A program made the translations under genes and the position numbers. Shown here in pieces: positions 1-6,001 of a DNA stretch of 6,136 bases (position 1 is its first letter; every line of letters starts with the position of its first letter). Where the stretch lies: assembly GCA_017991275.1 (NCBI GenBank), contig JAGNMH010000350.1, positions 1 through 6,136 on the forward strand, given 5' to 3'. The stretch comes from Acidobacteriota bacterium. GTDB lineage: Bacteria; Acidobacteriota; Blastocatellia; RBC074. The notes beneath the pieces are model-generated. The model did not search any database. It was not told the origin of the DNA and saw nothing but the letters and a program-made list of their open reading frames with translations.

Positions 1-792
1 TTGCAACTGGTCGCGTATTGCTTCGATCTCTGTTCGGTTTCCGGCAAAGCGGCGACCAAGTTCGCGCAAACGTTGGGCAATGGATTGCATCTCCGCATTA
101 ACGGGGCGCGGGTCGGCGGGAACTATGCTTTCAGATTCAAGCTGTTCGATGCTGTCCATCACTTCGCGCAAGGGGAAAAGCACCAGCCCGGCAGACAGCA
201 GAGCCGTCAAAACACAAAGTCCCATAATGATCGCGGCGAAAACCATGCTCAGTTTGACTGTCGGCGACAACTCAGTGCGCAAGGCGGCAGACGGAACTCC
301 GGCGACGATTTTGGCGAAGGGTTTGTTATCCAGGTTGAGCGTCCAACTCATTTCGTAAATTTTGTCGTGTCTCCACAATTCCCAAAGCTGTTTGTACCAG
401 CGTGCCGATTCGAACTGCTCCATTGGGACGACGATTCCGGGTTGGCGAACCTGACTTAATGGATTGGATTGAGTGATGATCGCGCCGTCGCTGGCAACTA
501 TTGCAGCGTAAGCAAAGTCAGTGTTCTCGCCAATACTGGTTTTAATAAGTATGCGAACCGTTTCGTCAATGCTGATGGCGGAACGCTGGTCTTCCAACGG
601 ATGATTGTTGATGGCTTTCTGGGCAAATGATGAGAGCGGGTCAGCGACTTTTTGAAATGCCTCGCGTTTGGCAGTGGTGTGAGCGTTTAGCAGGCGTGCA
701 ATGTTGAAGCACAGCAAGGTTGCCGTGGCGATCAAAACCAGTGAAATTATGACGGTTAAGTGTCTTGTTCGGACACTAGGTTCCCAACTCAT
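1..792 (-). CDS. Membrane sensor protein, probably sensor histidine kinase (N-terminal part only)
   Basis: Reading the minus strand from ATG at 792 gives 264 codons with no stop before the left edge, so the C-terminal part is missing. A TGA lies in frame 12 bases upstream, so no longer ATG start exists; a G-rich stretch about 14 bases upstream is a poor ribosome site. Visible layout: short basic N-terminus; transmembrane segment at about residues 12-34; extracytoplasmic domain at about 36-178; second transmembrane segment at about 181-206; then a HAMP-like segment starting with PLREVMDSIEQLE and a charged helical stretch to residue 264. The outer domain contains YAAIVASDGAIITQSNP (residues 95-111) and a closing VAGVP strand, resembling Cache/PAS-type ligand-binding sensors. 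This layout is typical of sensor histidine kinases, but diguanylate cyclases and chemoreceptors share it, and the catalytic part is outside the window. It is transcribed divergently from the CMD-family gene. Membrane sensor is well supported; kinase is inference. Confidence 0.75.
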   Translation of the reverse strand, partial: MSWEPSVRTRHLTVIISLVLIATATLLCFNIARLLNAHTTAKREAFQKVADPLSSFAQKAINNHPLEDQRSAISIDETVRILIKTSIGENTDFAYAAIVASDGAIITQSNPLSQVRQPGIVVPMEQFESARWYKQLWELWRHDKIYEMSWTLNLDNKPFAKIVAGVPSAALRTELSPTVKLSMVFAAIIMGLCVLTALLSAGLVLFPLREVMDSIEQLESESIVPADPRPVNAEMQSIAQRLRELGRRFAGNRTEIEAIRDQLQ

Positions 793-886
793 GCAGATTG
801 CTCAGTCCCCCCACATCTTAAAGAATGGGATTTTGGGCGTTGGCCAGTGATAGAAAGAAATTTCAATTTCCTGGTGGGAGGAATTC

Positions 887-916
887 TGAATACGGGGGCT
901 TGCTATTGTGTCTCAA
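887..916 (-). promoter_or_regulatory. Candidate sigma70-type promoter for the leftward sensor gene
   Basis: On the minus strand, TTGAGA (complement of 911-916) and TATTCA (complement of 887-892) are separated by 18 bases. Each hexamer matches the sigma70 consensus only partly. Transcription would start near 880, leaving a leader of nearly 90 bases before ATG at 792. This is a pattern match only. Confidence 0.25.
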
Positions 917-1154
917 ATTTGGGCTTAACTGTAGAGACCGTCTGACTTTTCTTATTGCTTCTCTTTGTATCAGAACGTAAAAGTGATTTTGCTCAGCAAT
1001 TATTCTGAAAAACGACCTGCTTAACTGATGGCAACGGCGGTAACTTTAGATTATGTCAGGGTTTGGCGCAAGTGCTTTCTCAAAAGCGGCAAGCTGGTTC
1101 CCATTCACGTGCGGTCTGAGTTTAGGTGTGGTAGAAGCATTTTCAAGAATTCCC

Positions 1155-1161
1155 AAGGAGG
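1155..1161 (+). promoter_or_regulatory. Ribosome binding site that fixes the CMD-family start
   Basis: AAGGAGG is a full Shine-Dalgarno match, four bases before ATG at 1166. The reading frame is open upstream to an ATG at 1028, but that start has no such site and the extra residues do not look like this family. The start is therefore set at 1166. Confidence 0.85.
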
Positions 1162-1165
1162 CACG

Positions 1166-1720
1166 ATGCACTTAGACGAACCAAGATTGAAACCACTGAC
1201 CGACGATCAATTGGACGAGGACGCAATGCGAGTTTTGGAACGCTCGCGGATGCAGGGCAGGGTGTTTAATATTTTTCGTACTCTCGCCGTTCATCCAAAA
1301 TTGCTGGAGCGATGGATGGTTTTTGGCAGCCATGTTTTGGGCAAATCCACCTTGCTCCCACGCGAACGCGAAATGGTGATCTTGCGAATTGGGTGGCTCT
1401 GCCGGAGCGAATACGAATTTGGCCAACATGTTCTGATTGGCAGAAAAGCTGGTTTGACTGATGAGGAAATCCGGCGAATCAAGGACGGGGCGGACGCCGA
1501 TGGGTGGAGCGAGCTTGACCGGGCAATGCTCAGAGCGACAGATGAACTGCACGCCGAAGCATTCATCAGCGATGCCACCTGGCACAAGCTTTCAGCTCAT
1601 CTTTCGCCGCAACAGTTGCTCGACCTGATCTTTACCGTCGGCCAATACAATCTGGTTTCGATGGCTTTGAACACACTTGGCGTGCAGCGCGATGAAGGCG
1701 TTCCAGGATTTGATTTGTGA
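1166..1720 (+). CDS. Carboxymuconolactone decarboxylase (CMD) family protein
   Basis: A 184-residue, soluble, all-helical protein with no signal peptide, so probably cytoplasmic. The central segment LCRSEYEFGQH (residues 78-88) followed by AGLTDEEI (95-102) is the hallmark of the CMD/AhpD-like superfamily, and the length fits a single-domain member. In mycobacterial AhpD the catalytic site is CxxC followed by a histidine. Here the matching stretch keeps Glu84 and His88 in an ExxxH arrangement and has one cysteine, Cys79, with no CxxC pair. A thiol-based alkylhydroperoxidase activity is therefore unlikely. Related proteins of this size are usually annotated only as CMD family with unknown substrate, and I would not assign a reaction. 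The gene lies divergent from the sensor gene. The stop at 1718-1720 is 127 bases before the next start, and a separate promoter lies in that gap, so it is probably its own transcription unit. Confidence 0.85.
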   Translation: MHLDEPRLKPLTDDQLDEDAMRVLERSRMQGRVFNIFRTLAVHPKLLERWMVFGSHVLGKSTLLPREREMVILRIGWLCRSEYEFGQHVLIGRKAGLTDEEIRRIKDGADADGWSELDRAMLRATDELHAEAFISDATWHKLSAHLSPQQLLDLIFTVGQYNLVSMALNTLGVQRDEGVPGFDL

Positions 1721-1724
1721 TTGA

Positions 1725-1752
1725 TTGTTAGTCAAAACCCTTTCGCTATAAT
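1725..1752 (+). promoter_or_regulatory. Sigma70-type promoter for the peroxidase/beta-helix gene
   Basis: TTGTTA (1725-1730) is separated by 16 bases from a perfect TATAAT (1747-1752), set in the context GCTATAATGCG, which is common in strong bacterial promoters. It begins five bases after the stop of the CMD-family gene. A start site near 1759 would give a leader of about 89 bases that contains the hairpin at 1775-1802. This is the best promoter match in the window. Confidence 0.6.
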
Positions 1753-1774
1753 GCGCACGCCGGTTTCAATTCAA

Positions 1775-1802
1775 TGCGTCAGCTTTTTCGCAACCTGACG
1801 CA
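1775..1802 (+). promoter_or_regulatory. Leader hairpin upstream of the peroxidase/beta-helix gene
   Basis: TGCGTCAG (1775-1782) and CTGACGCA (1795-1802) are perfect 8-base inverted arms around a 12-base loop rich in T. The hairpin starts roughly 16 bases after the predicted transcription start and ends 45 bases before the ATG. It is not followed by a run of T, so it does not look like an intrinsic terminator. It could be an operator palindrome or an mRNA-stabilising 5' stem; the sequence does not decide between them. Its left arm and loop resemble a stretch upstream of the DUF2167 gene (4412-4431). Confidence 0.45.
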
Positions 1803-1847
1803 GTCATACCAGGAAATACTCAAAAGAAAAAAAAAGGATAGCTCGCG

Positions 1848-4172
1848 ATGAGTGATGGCATGTCTTTTTCTGCTTCCAAACCTGGGAAGCTTCGTCGTCT
1901 GTTGATGGTTCTGATTGCGCTGCTCGGCCTGTTGGCTGTGGCAGTGCTGGTCGTCGGAATGATCGAGTTCCCAGAAGATCGCCCGCCCGCCGGATATTCC
2001 AACGGGAACCCTGGCAGCGGGGGTATGCGCCGAACTTTCCCGGCAATGAATCAGCGAGCAAACAACCCGACTACGACTGAAAAAGCCGAGCTTGGAAGGT
2101 TGTTGTACTTCGACCCGATTTTGTCTGGTGACAACACTCAATCTTGCGCGACCTGCCATCATCCTGATTTGGGGTTCAGCGATGCTCGATTTACTTCGAT
2201 GGGGATCGGCGGGCAGGGAACCGGCCCCGACCGCACGGGCGGCAAATCGCTACGTCGCAACGCGCCTACGATTTGGAACGCAGCTTTCAGCTTCAAGCTG
2301 TTCTGGGACGGTCGAGCCACCGACTTGGAAGACCAAGCCCGTTCGCCGATCACCGCAGCCGACGAAATGAACCAGAAGCCGGAAGAGTTGATTGAGGAGC
2401 TGAAGAAGATTCCCGATTACGTGGCGATGTTCGACAAAGCCTTTAACGGGGTGAACGGTTCCGGGATGACCTTTGATAATGTGACCAACGCTGTTGCGGC
2501 TTTTGAGCGAACCATTGTCAGCAACAACTCGCCGTTCGATCGTTACGCCGCCGGAGATTCAACAGCGTTGACCGGCGAACAGCGCAGAGGCTTGACGCTT
2601 TTTCGTTCGCTGAAAACCCGCTGCTTTGAATGCCACGGCTTTCCGACTTTCGCCAATCCTGATTTCAAAGTCATTGGTGTGCCGCCGATGCTGGGTCAGT
2701 ACTCTCAACCTGACGATCTTGGCCGGGCCGAAATCGAAGGCGGCGAACCATACAAACATGCGTTCAAAGTTCCCACGTTGCGGAACATCGCTTTGACCGC
2801 GCCGTACATGCACAACGGACGCTTTCTGACGCTGGAAGATGTCGTCAACTTTTATGCAGGTGGAGGCGGTCACGGCAGCGGAATGGAACTGCCGAACATT
2901 GACGACAAGATTCGCCGCTTCAAACTGTCAGAACAGGAGCGGACCGACCTGATAGCTTTTCTGCATGCGCTGACTGATGAGTCCCAGATGCCGGAGTTTC
3001 CCGATAAGGTTCCTTCAGGTTTGTCAGTCGTTCCCAGATTGAAGCCAGGCATCAAGCCTTCAGCTTTGGCGGCCAGAAATCCAGCTTCGTTCACGTCCGC
3101 GCCAGCGCAGGCTCGGCGCGACCCAACAACCTGGCGCATCAAACCTGGCGAATCAATTCAATCTGCCCTTGATCGAACCATCGCCGGGGACACGATTGAA
3201 GTTTCGCCCGGAACTTACAACGAAACTTTGTTGATTGATGTGGACAGCATCACGATACGTGGCCTTGTCGAAAACGGCCAGCGAGCCGTGCTGGACGGCC
3301 AGAACAAATTGACTGACGCCGTCATCACTTCCAGCCATCGGTTCACCGTCGAAGGTTTGATGGTCAAAGATTTCGTCAACAACGGAATCACCGTTCACGG
3401 CGGAACCGACGTCACCTTCAGGGATTTGATTATCGAAAACACCGGACTTTATGGAGTTTATCCGGTCGAATCGAAAGGCGTGCTGGTTGAAAACTGCAAG
3501 CTGACCAAAATCAGCGATGCCGCAATTTACGTCGGCCAATCGCGCGACATCATCGTTCGCAACAACGAATGTTATGAAAACGTCGCTGGCATCGAGATCG
3601 AAAACTCAGTCAATTCGCTGGTCGAAAACAATTACCTGCACGACAACACGGCGGGGATGCTTGTCTTCCTGTTGCCAAACAATCCTTCAAAAGTCGCCAC
3701 AGACCACAAAGTTCGCAACAACCGAATCATCAACAACAACCACGCGAACTTTGGCGACCCGAACGCCATCGTAGGCAAGCTGATTCCCGGAACCGGTTTG
3801 CTGATTATGGCTGCCGACCGCACGGAAATTACCGGCAACGAAATGCGAGGCAACGATTCTTTTGGCCTGGCCGTAGTCGGTTTGGCCGTGGCTTTTCCGA
3901 AAGGCCGCATCTTTGATGTCGGTTCGATTCCCGAACAGAATCGAATTCACGGCAACACCTTCGCCGACAACGGACGCAATCCTGGCGGTCTGATCAAAGA
4001 AGCCGGAGCCAAAAACTGCGACATTTTCTGGGACGGCAGCGGCTGGAATAACTCGTTCGAGCAAGCGGGTGTGAAAAGCTTTCCGCTGGTGCTACCGAAT
4101 GACAACTGGCCGAATCCTTTGCGCCGAGCCTTTACGCGAGCCTTTAACTACGTCCGCGATAAATTGTTATGA
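1848..4172 (+). CDS. Diheme cytochrome c peroxidase/MauG-type domain fused to a parallel beta-helix
   Basis: A 774-residue protein in two halves. A basic N-terminus (KLRR) and hydrophobic stretch at about 18-38 export it; no clear cleavage site is visible, so it may stay membrane-anchored. Residues about 75-375 are a bacterial diheme cytochrome c peroxidase/MauG-type domain: heme sites CATCH (100-104) and CFECH (259-263), the conserved LFWDGRA (151-157), the SPI..ADEM stretch (166-174) and TAPYMHNG (317-324). Met321 sits where classical peroxidases have the sixth ligand of the electron-transfer heme; MauG has Tyr there. After a Pro/Ala linker (about 376-425), residues about 427-735 form a right-handed beta-helix with asparagine-rich turns such as VRNN and VENN, plus YGVYPV, IYVGQS and AGIEIENS, resembling the TIGR03805 family as I remember it. 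AAAGGA nine bases upstream supports this ATG; Met5 is an alternative. The usual peroxidase is about 330-350 residues, so the second half is an addition. Likely role: heme redox chemistry outside the cytoplasm; substrate unknown. Confidence 0.9.
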   Translation: MSDGMSFSASKPGKLRRLLMVLIALLGLLAVAVLVVGMIEFPEDRPPAGYSNGNPGSGGMRRTFPAMNQRANNPTTTEKAELGRLLYFDPILSGDNTQSCATCHHPDLGFSDARFTSMGIGGQGTGPDRTGGKSLRRNAPTIWNAAFSFKLFWDGRATDLEDQARSPITAADEMNQKPEELIEELKKIPDYVAMFDKAFNGVNGSGMTFDNVTNAVAAFERTIVSNNSPFDRYAAGDSTALTGEQRRGLTLFRSLKTRCFECHGFPTFANPDFKVIGVPPMLGQYSQPDDLGRAEIEGGEPYKHAFKVPTLRNIALTAPYMHNGRFLTLEDVVNFYAGGGGHGSGMELPNIDDKIRRFKLSEQERTDLIAFLHALTDESQMPEFPDKVPSGLSVVPRLKPGIKPSALAARNPASFTSAPAQARRDPTTWRIKPGESIQSALDRTIAGDTIEVSPGTYNETLLIDVDSITIRGLVENGQRAVLDGQNKLTDAVITSSHRFTVEGLMVKDFVNNGITVHGGTDVTFRDLIIENTGLYGVYPVESKGVLVENCKLTKISDAAIYVGQSRDIIVRNNECYENVAGIEIENSVNSLVENNYLHDNTAGMLVFLLPNNPSKVATDHKVRNNRIINNNHANFGDPNAIVGKLIPGTGLLIMAADRTEITGNEMRGNDSFGLAVVGLAVAFPKGRIFDVGSIPEQNRIHGNTFADNGRNPGGLIKEAGAKNCDIFWDGSGWNNSFEQAGVKSFPLVLPNDNWPNPLRRAFTRAFNYVRDKLL

Positions 4173-4178
4173 AAAGAT

Positions 4179-4234
4179 GGAGTTCAGGCTTCAGCCTGAC
4201 TTGTTTGGTAACGGCAGACTGAAACCTGAACTCC
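4179..4234. repeat. Nested palindromic intergenic element (REP/MITE-like)
   Basis: The arms GGAGTTCAGG (4179-4188) and CCTGAACTCC (4225-4234) are perfect 10-base inverted repeats. After one mismatched position they continue as TTCAG (4190-4194) and CTGAA (4219-4223), giving 15 of 16 matches around a 24-base centre. The left side also folds on itself: TCAGGCT, two bases, AGCCTGA (7-base arms, 4184-4199 including the TC loop). It starts seven bases after the stop of the peroxidase/beta-helix gene. No T-run follows on the plus strand, so it does not look like a simple intrinsic terminator, though it could protect the 3' end of the mRNA. I have an impression that similar sequences recur between genes in related genomes, but only one copy is visible here. 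Confidence 0.7.
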
Positions 4235-4411
4235 GTGCGACTGCTCCTTCTGAAAAAAAATCTTGTTACCGGATAGTGACTTGTGTTACTTCCTCGCCTG
4301 TAGTCATTAGTTGTACCTGCAAACAACTCGGCCACCCCCGTGAAGTCATCTTTCATCGCTATTCTTAGCTGGCGTTGCAGCATGACTGATCAAGCCGTTC
4401 TTAGTCTCAAG

Positions 4412-4431
4412 GCGTCAGCCTTTTTCTCAAC
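4412..4431 (+). promoter_or_regulatory. Leader motif before the DUF2167 gene, similar to one at 1776-1794
   Basis: GCGTCAGCCTTTTTCTCAAC here matches 1776-1794 at 18 of 20 aligned positions, with one inserted C and one G/T change. It ends 14 bases before the ATG of the DUF2167 gene, whereas the other copy ends 53 bases before its ATG. The hairpin formed by the upstream copy is not conserved here, because the right arm is replaced by sequence that includes the ribosome site. It may be a shared regulatory or transcription-start-proximal motif, or a coincidence. Confidence 0.3.
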
Positions 4432-4433
4432 TC

Positions 4434-4439
4434 AGGAGA
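4434..4439 (+). promoter_or_regulatory. Ribosome binding site of the DUF2167 gene
   Basis: AGGAGA lies six bases before ATG at 4446, good spacing. It supports this start, which is also the one that yields an intact signal peptide. No convincing promoter was found in 4235-4411, which otherwise holds only an A8 run (4253-4260) and a small 6-base hairpin (4309-4328). Confidence 0.75.
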
Positions 4440-4445
4440 TTTAGC

Positions 4446-5453
4446 ATGAAAAAGATTTTGGTAATCACATTGTTCACCGTCTCAGCCCTATTCGCCGTCA
4501 ATTCGGTTTTAGCCGACAAGCAACCAAAGAAAGACGCAAAAACTGAGCCGACACCGAAGCTGCAAGTTGAAGGTCTTCCGCCTGAAAAGGCGGCAGAGTT
4601 ATTGAAAGGGATGGAAGCTGTAAACAAGATTGAGGCCGGTTTGAAGTACGAAAAAGGAGTCGTAACGCTGAAAGATGGACTGGCCAAAATTTCCCTGTCG
4701 GATAAATTCAACTACCTGAACCCGGACGATACACAGAAAGTCATAATTGATCTTTGGGGAAACCCTCCGCGCGAAAAATCGCTGGGCATGATCGTTCCCG
4801 CCGGCTTCAAACCAACCGCAGAGAATTCGTGGGCAGTGGTTATTACTTACGACGAAGATGGTTACGTCAAAGACGACGAAGCAGCCAGCATCAATTACTC
4901 CGACCTGCTGAAACAAATGCAGGAAGGCACGCGCGAAGCCAGCGAAGAACGAAAGAAAGCCGGTTACGAACCAATCGAACTGGTTGGTTGGGCGCAACCG
5001 CCACATTACGACGCCGCCAGCCACAAACTTTATTGGGCGAAAGAGCTGAAATTCGGCGAAGGCGGAGAGAACACTTTGAATTACGACATTCGCGCACTTG
5101 GTCGCAGGGGTGTTTTGTCACTGAACGCCGTCGGGGCTATCAGCCAGTTGAAAGACATCGAACACGACATGCAATCCGTGCTGGGACTGGTCGAATTCAA
5201 CGAAGGTCATCGTTACAGCGACTTTCTACCCGGCACCGACAAAATTGCTGCATACGGGATCGGCGCCTTGATCGCCGGAAAATTGGCAGTCAAGGCAGGG
5301 CTTTTCAAGCTGCTGATTGGCGCTTTGATCGCGGGCAAGAAATTCGTTCTGATCGCATTGGTGGCAATCGGCGCTTTTTTGAAGAAGCTGTTTACCGGCA
5401 AGTCTAAGGACGATGCTGAGGAACCGGCTTCGATCACTGGCTCTGATTCGTAA
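4446..5453 (+). CDS. DUF2167 family membrane-anchored protein, function unknown
   Basis: A 335-residue protein. The N-terminus is a Sec signal peptide: MKK, hydrophobic core to about residue 18, and a likely cut after NSVLA at 23/24. A charged Lys/Pro/Glu spacer and a conserved extracytoplasmic domain follow. Family-typical blocks are LWGNPP (103-108), LGMIVP (113-118), ITYDEDGYVKDDEA (133-146), LVGWAQPPHYD (179-189), HKLYWAKEL (193-201), LNYDIRALGRRGVLSLNAV (211-229) and YSDFLPGTDKIAAYGIGALIAG (begins at 257). Two hydrophobic segments (about 267-293 and 298-315) then precede a charged tail containing KKLFTGKSKDD. IGALIAGK occurs twice, at 272-279 and 291-298. I recognise this as DUF2167 (PF09935); no biochemical role is established to my knowledge. 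The most likely place is the inner membrane with the large domain outside the cytoplasm. The gene stands alone, 273 bases after the preceding stop, with its own ribosome site and convergent to the VOC gene. Confidence 0.88.
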   Translation: MKKILVITLFTVSALFAVNSVLADKQPKKDAKTEPTPKLQVEGLPPEKAAELLKGMEAVNKIEAGLKYEKGVVTLKDGLAKISLSDKFNYLNPDDTQKVIIDLWGNPPREKSLGMIVPAGFKPTAENSWAVVITYDEDGYVKDDEAASINYSDLLKQMQEGTREASEERKKAGYEPIELVGWAQPPHYDAASHKLYWAKELKFGEGGENTLNYDIRALGRRGVLSLNAVGAISQLKDIEHDMQSVLGLVEFNEGHRYSDFLPGTDKIAAYGIGALIAGKLAVKAGLFKLLIGALIAGKKFVLIALVAIGAFLKKLFTGKSKDDAEEPASITGSDS

Positions 5454-5474
5454 GCCGTAACAACCAGGCGAAGG

Positions 5475-5539
5475 ATGGAACGCGGATGACACGGTTGCTG
5501 CGGATTGGCGCAGATAATCCGGGTTGATTCGCGTTCCAT
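5475..5539. repeat. Palindromic intergenic element between convergent genes
   Basis: ATGGAACGCG (5475-5484) and CGCGTTCCAT (5530-5539) are perfect 10-base inverted arms, extended inward by a G-T wobble and two further pairs. The centre holds related GCGGAT-like words: GCGGATGACACGG, GCGGATTGG and GCAGATAATCC. Words such as AACGCGGATGACACGG are, as I recall, typical of dispersed intergenic repeats in many environmental genomes. It lies 21 bases after the DUF2167 stop and 20 bases before the stop of the convergent VOC gene. On the plus strand the right arm is followed by ATTTGTTTAAT, so it may also help end transcription of the DUF2167 gene. Only one copy is visible here. Confidence 0.65.
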
Positions 5540-5559
5540 TTGTTTAATCAGAGTCCGAT

Positions 5560-5964
5560 TTAGCTGTGAAGTGAGTTACCGTCGGGCAGTTCAGTCGCAA
5601 ACCGAATCCCGATTCCATCCGGCCCGACCAGAGTGAAATCTCGCAAGCCATAATCGCGGTCGCCGATTTCCCGAAAGATGCGAACGCCCATTTCCCTGGC
5701 CAAAGCGCGGTAATCGTCTACGTTCGGAACCATGACTCGAATGTTGGCCAGCGGAAATGGAGGCGGAGAAGGCATTTGCTTGAACTCCTCCAGCATAAAC
5801 ACCGAATCTTCCCAGGCCAGTTCGGCAAAGTCCGGTTCCTGCCGCAGCAACTTGAATCCCAGCTTCTGGTAAAACGCCAGCGACAGCCGCAAATCGCGGA
5901 CGTAAATTTCAACGGCCAGTTGTTCGCTTGCAATAACATAATTGGCGCTTTCGGTTCGATCCAT
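5560..5964 (-). CDS. VOC-fold protein (glyoxalase/bleomycin-resistance/dioxygenase superfamily)
   Basis: A 134-residue cytoplasmic protein with the two beta-alpha-beta-beta-beta modules of the VOC fold. VEIYVRDLRLSLAFYQKLGF (18-37) opens the first module. The second begins near ANIRVMVPNVDDY (73-85) and ends with GLRDFTLVGPDGIGIRF (106-122), the usual strand-loop-strand end of the family. The length is normal for a single-chain VOC member. Metal-binding members carry His/Glu at set strand positions; here they look like Glu19, Asn74 and Arg121. The final Glu that normally follows PDG is replaced, so a metal centre is unlikely and a binding-type role, as in bleomycin-binding proteins, fits better. 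Substrate unknown. The frame is open further upstream to 6084, but GGAGAG four bases before ATG at 5964 and the family-like N-terminus support the shorter start. It is convergent with DUF2167 and divergent from the flavoprotein. Confidence 0.85.
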   Translation of the reverse strand: MDRTESANYVIASEQLAVEIYVRDLRLSLAFYQKLGFKLLRQEPDFAELAWEDSVFMLEEFKQMPSPPPFPLANIRVMVPNVDDYRALAREMGVRIFREIGDRDYGLRDFTLVGPDGIGIRFATELPDGNSLHS

Positions 5965-5968
5965 GCTT

Positions 5969-5974
5969 CTCTCC
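5969..5974 (-). promoter_or_regulatory. Ribosome binding site that fixes the VOC start
   Basis: On the minus strand GGAGAG precedes ATG at 5964 by four bases. The longer in-frame ATG at 6084 has no comparable site and would overlap the start of the divergent flavoprotein gene, so the internal start is preferred. Confidence 0.7.
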
Positions 5975-6001
5975 AGTTGTATTCGAGATTTGTCTGAAAG
6001 T

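Larger units (their letters stand above)
793..1165. other. Divergent intergenic region between sensor gene and CMD-family gene
   Basis: These 373 bases hold no convincing gene. Possible short reading frames lack ribosome sites and family-like sequence. The region must contain the control sites of both flanking genes. For the leftward gene there is one plausible promoter, listed separately. For the rightward gene the best I find is TTGCTT (955-960) with TAAAAG (978-983), 17 bases apart, which is weak. A short perfect palindrome, TTGCTCAGCAA, lies at 989-999 (5-base arms around one base) and could be a small operator, but this size also occurs by chance. If transcription starts near 990, the CMD-family gene would have a leader of about 175 bases. 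Confidence 0.5.

Noticed and set aside
1..459. Open plus-strand frame of 152 codons at the left edge
   Set aside because: The minus strand here encodes a coherent sensor protein with two transmembrane segments and a HAMP-like region; the plus-strand translation is low-complexity and family-free.
760..945. Short plus-strand reading frame of 61 codons
   Set aside because: It overlaps the start of the sensor gene, has no ribosome site and no recognisable sequence.
1028..1165. 46-residue N-terminal extension of the CMD-family gene
   Set aside because: A full Shine-Dalgarno site directly before ATG 1166 and the family-like N-terminus from there make the extension leader sequence.
3150..4050. Repetitive AAC/NN-rich DNA suggesting a tandem repeat array
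   Set aside because: The repetition is at protein level, from beta-helix turns rich in asparagine; spacing and bases vary too much for a DNA repeat or CRISPR array.
3632..4064. Minus-strand frames inside the beta-helix region
   Set aside because: They are antisense to a strongly supported coding region and show no domain signature.
4253..4260. A8 run as a minus-strand terminator tract near the 4179-4234 palindrome
   Set aside because: On the minus strand the T-run would come before the hairpin, the wrong order for an intrinsic terminator, and no minus-strand gene ends here.
4309..4328. Hairpin AGTTGT / ACAACT in the gap before the DUF2167 gene
   Set aside because: Six-base A/T-rich arms with an 8-base loop and no T-run; easily expected by chance.
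4754..5407. Plus-strand frame of 217 codons inside the DUF2167 gene
   Set aside because: Its translation is extremely arginine-rich, as expected for a shifted frame of the real gene, and it has no start signal.
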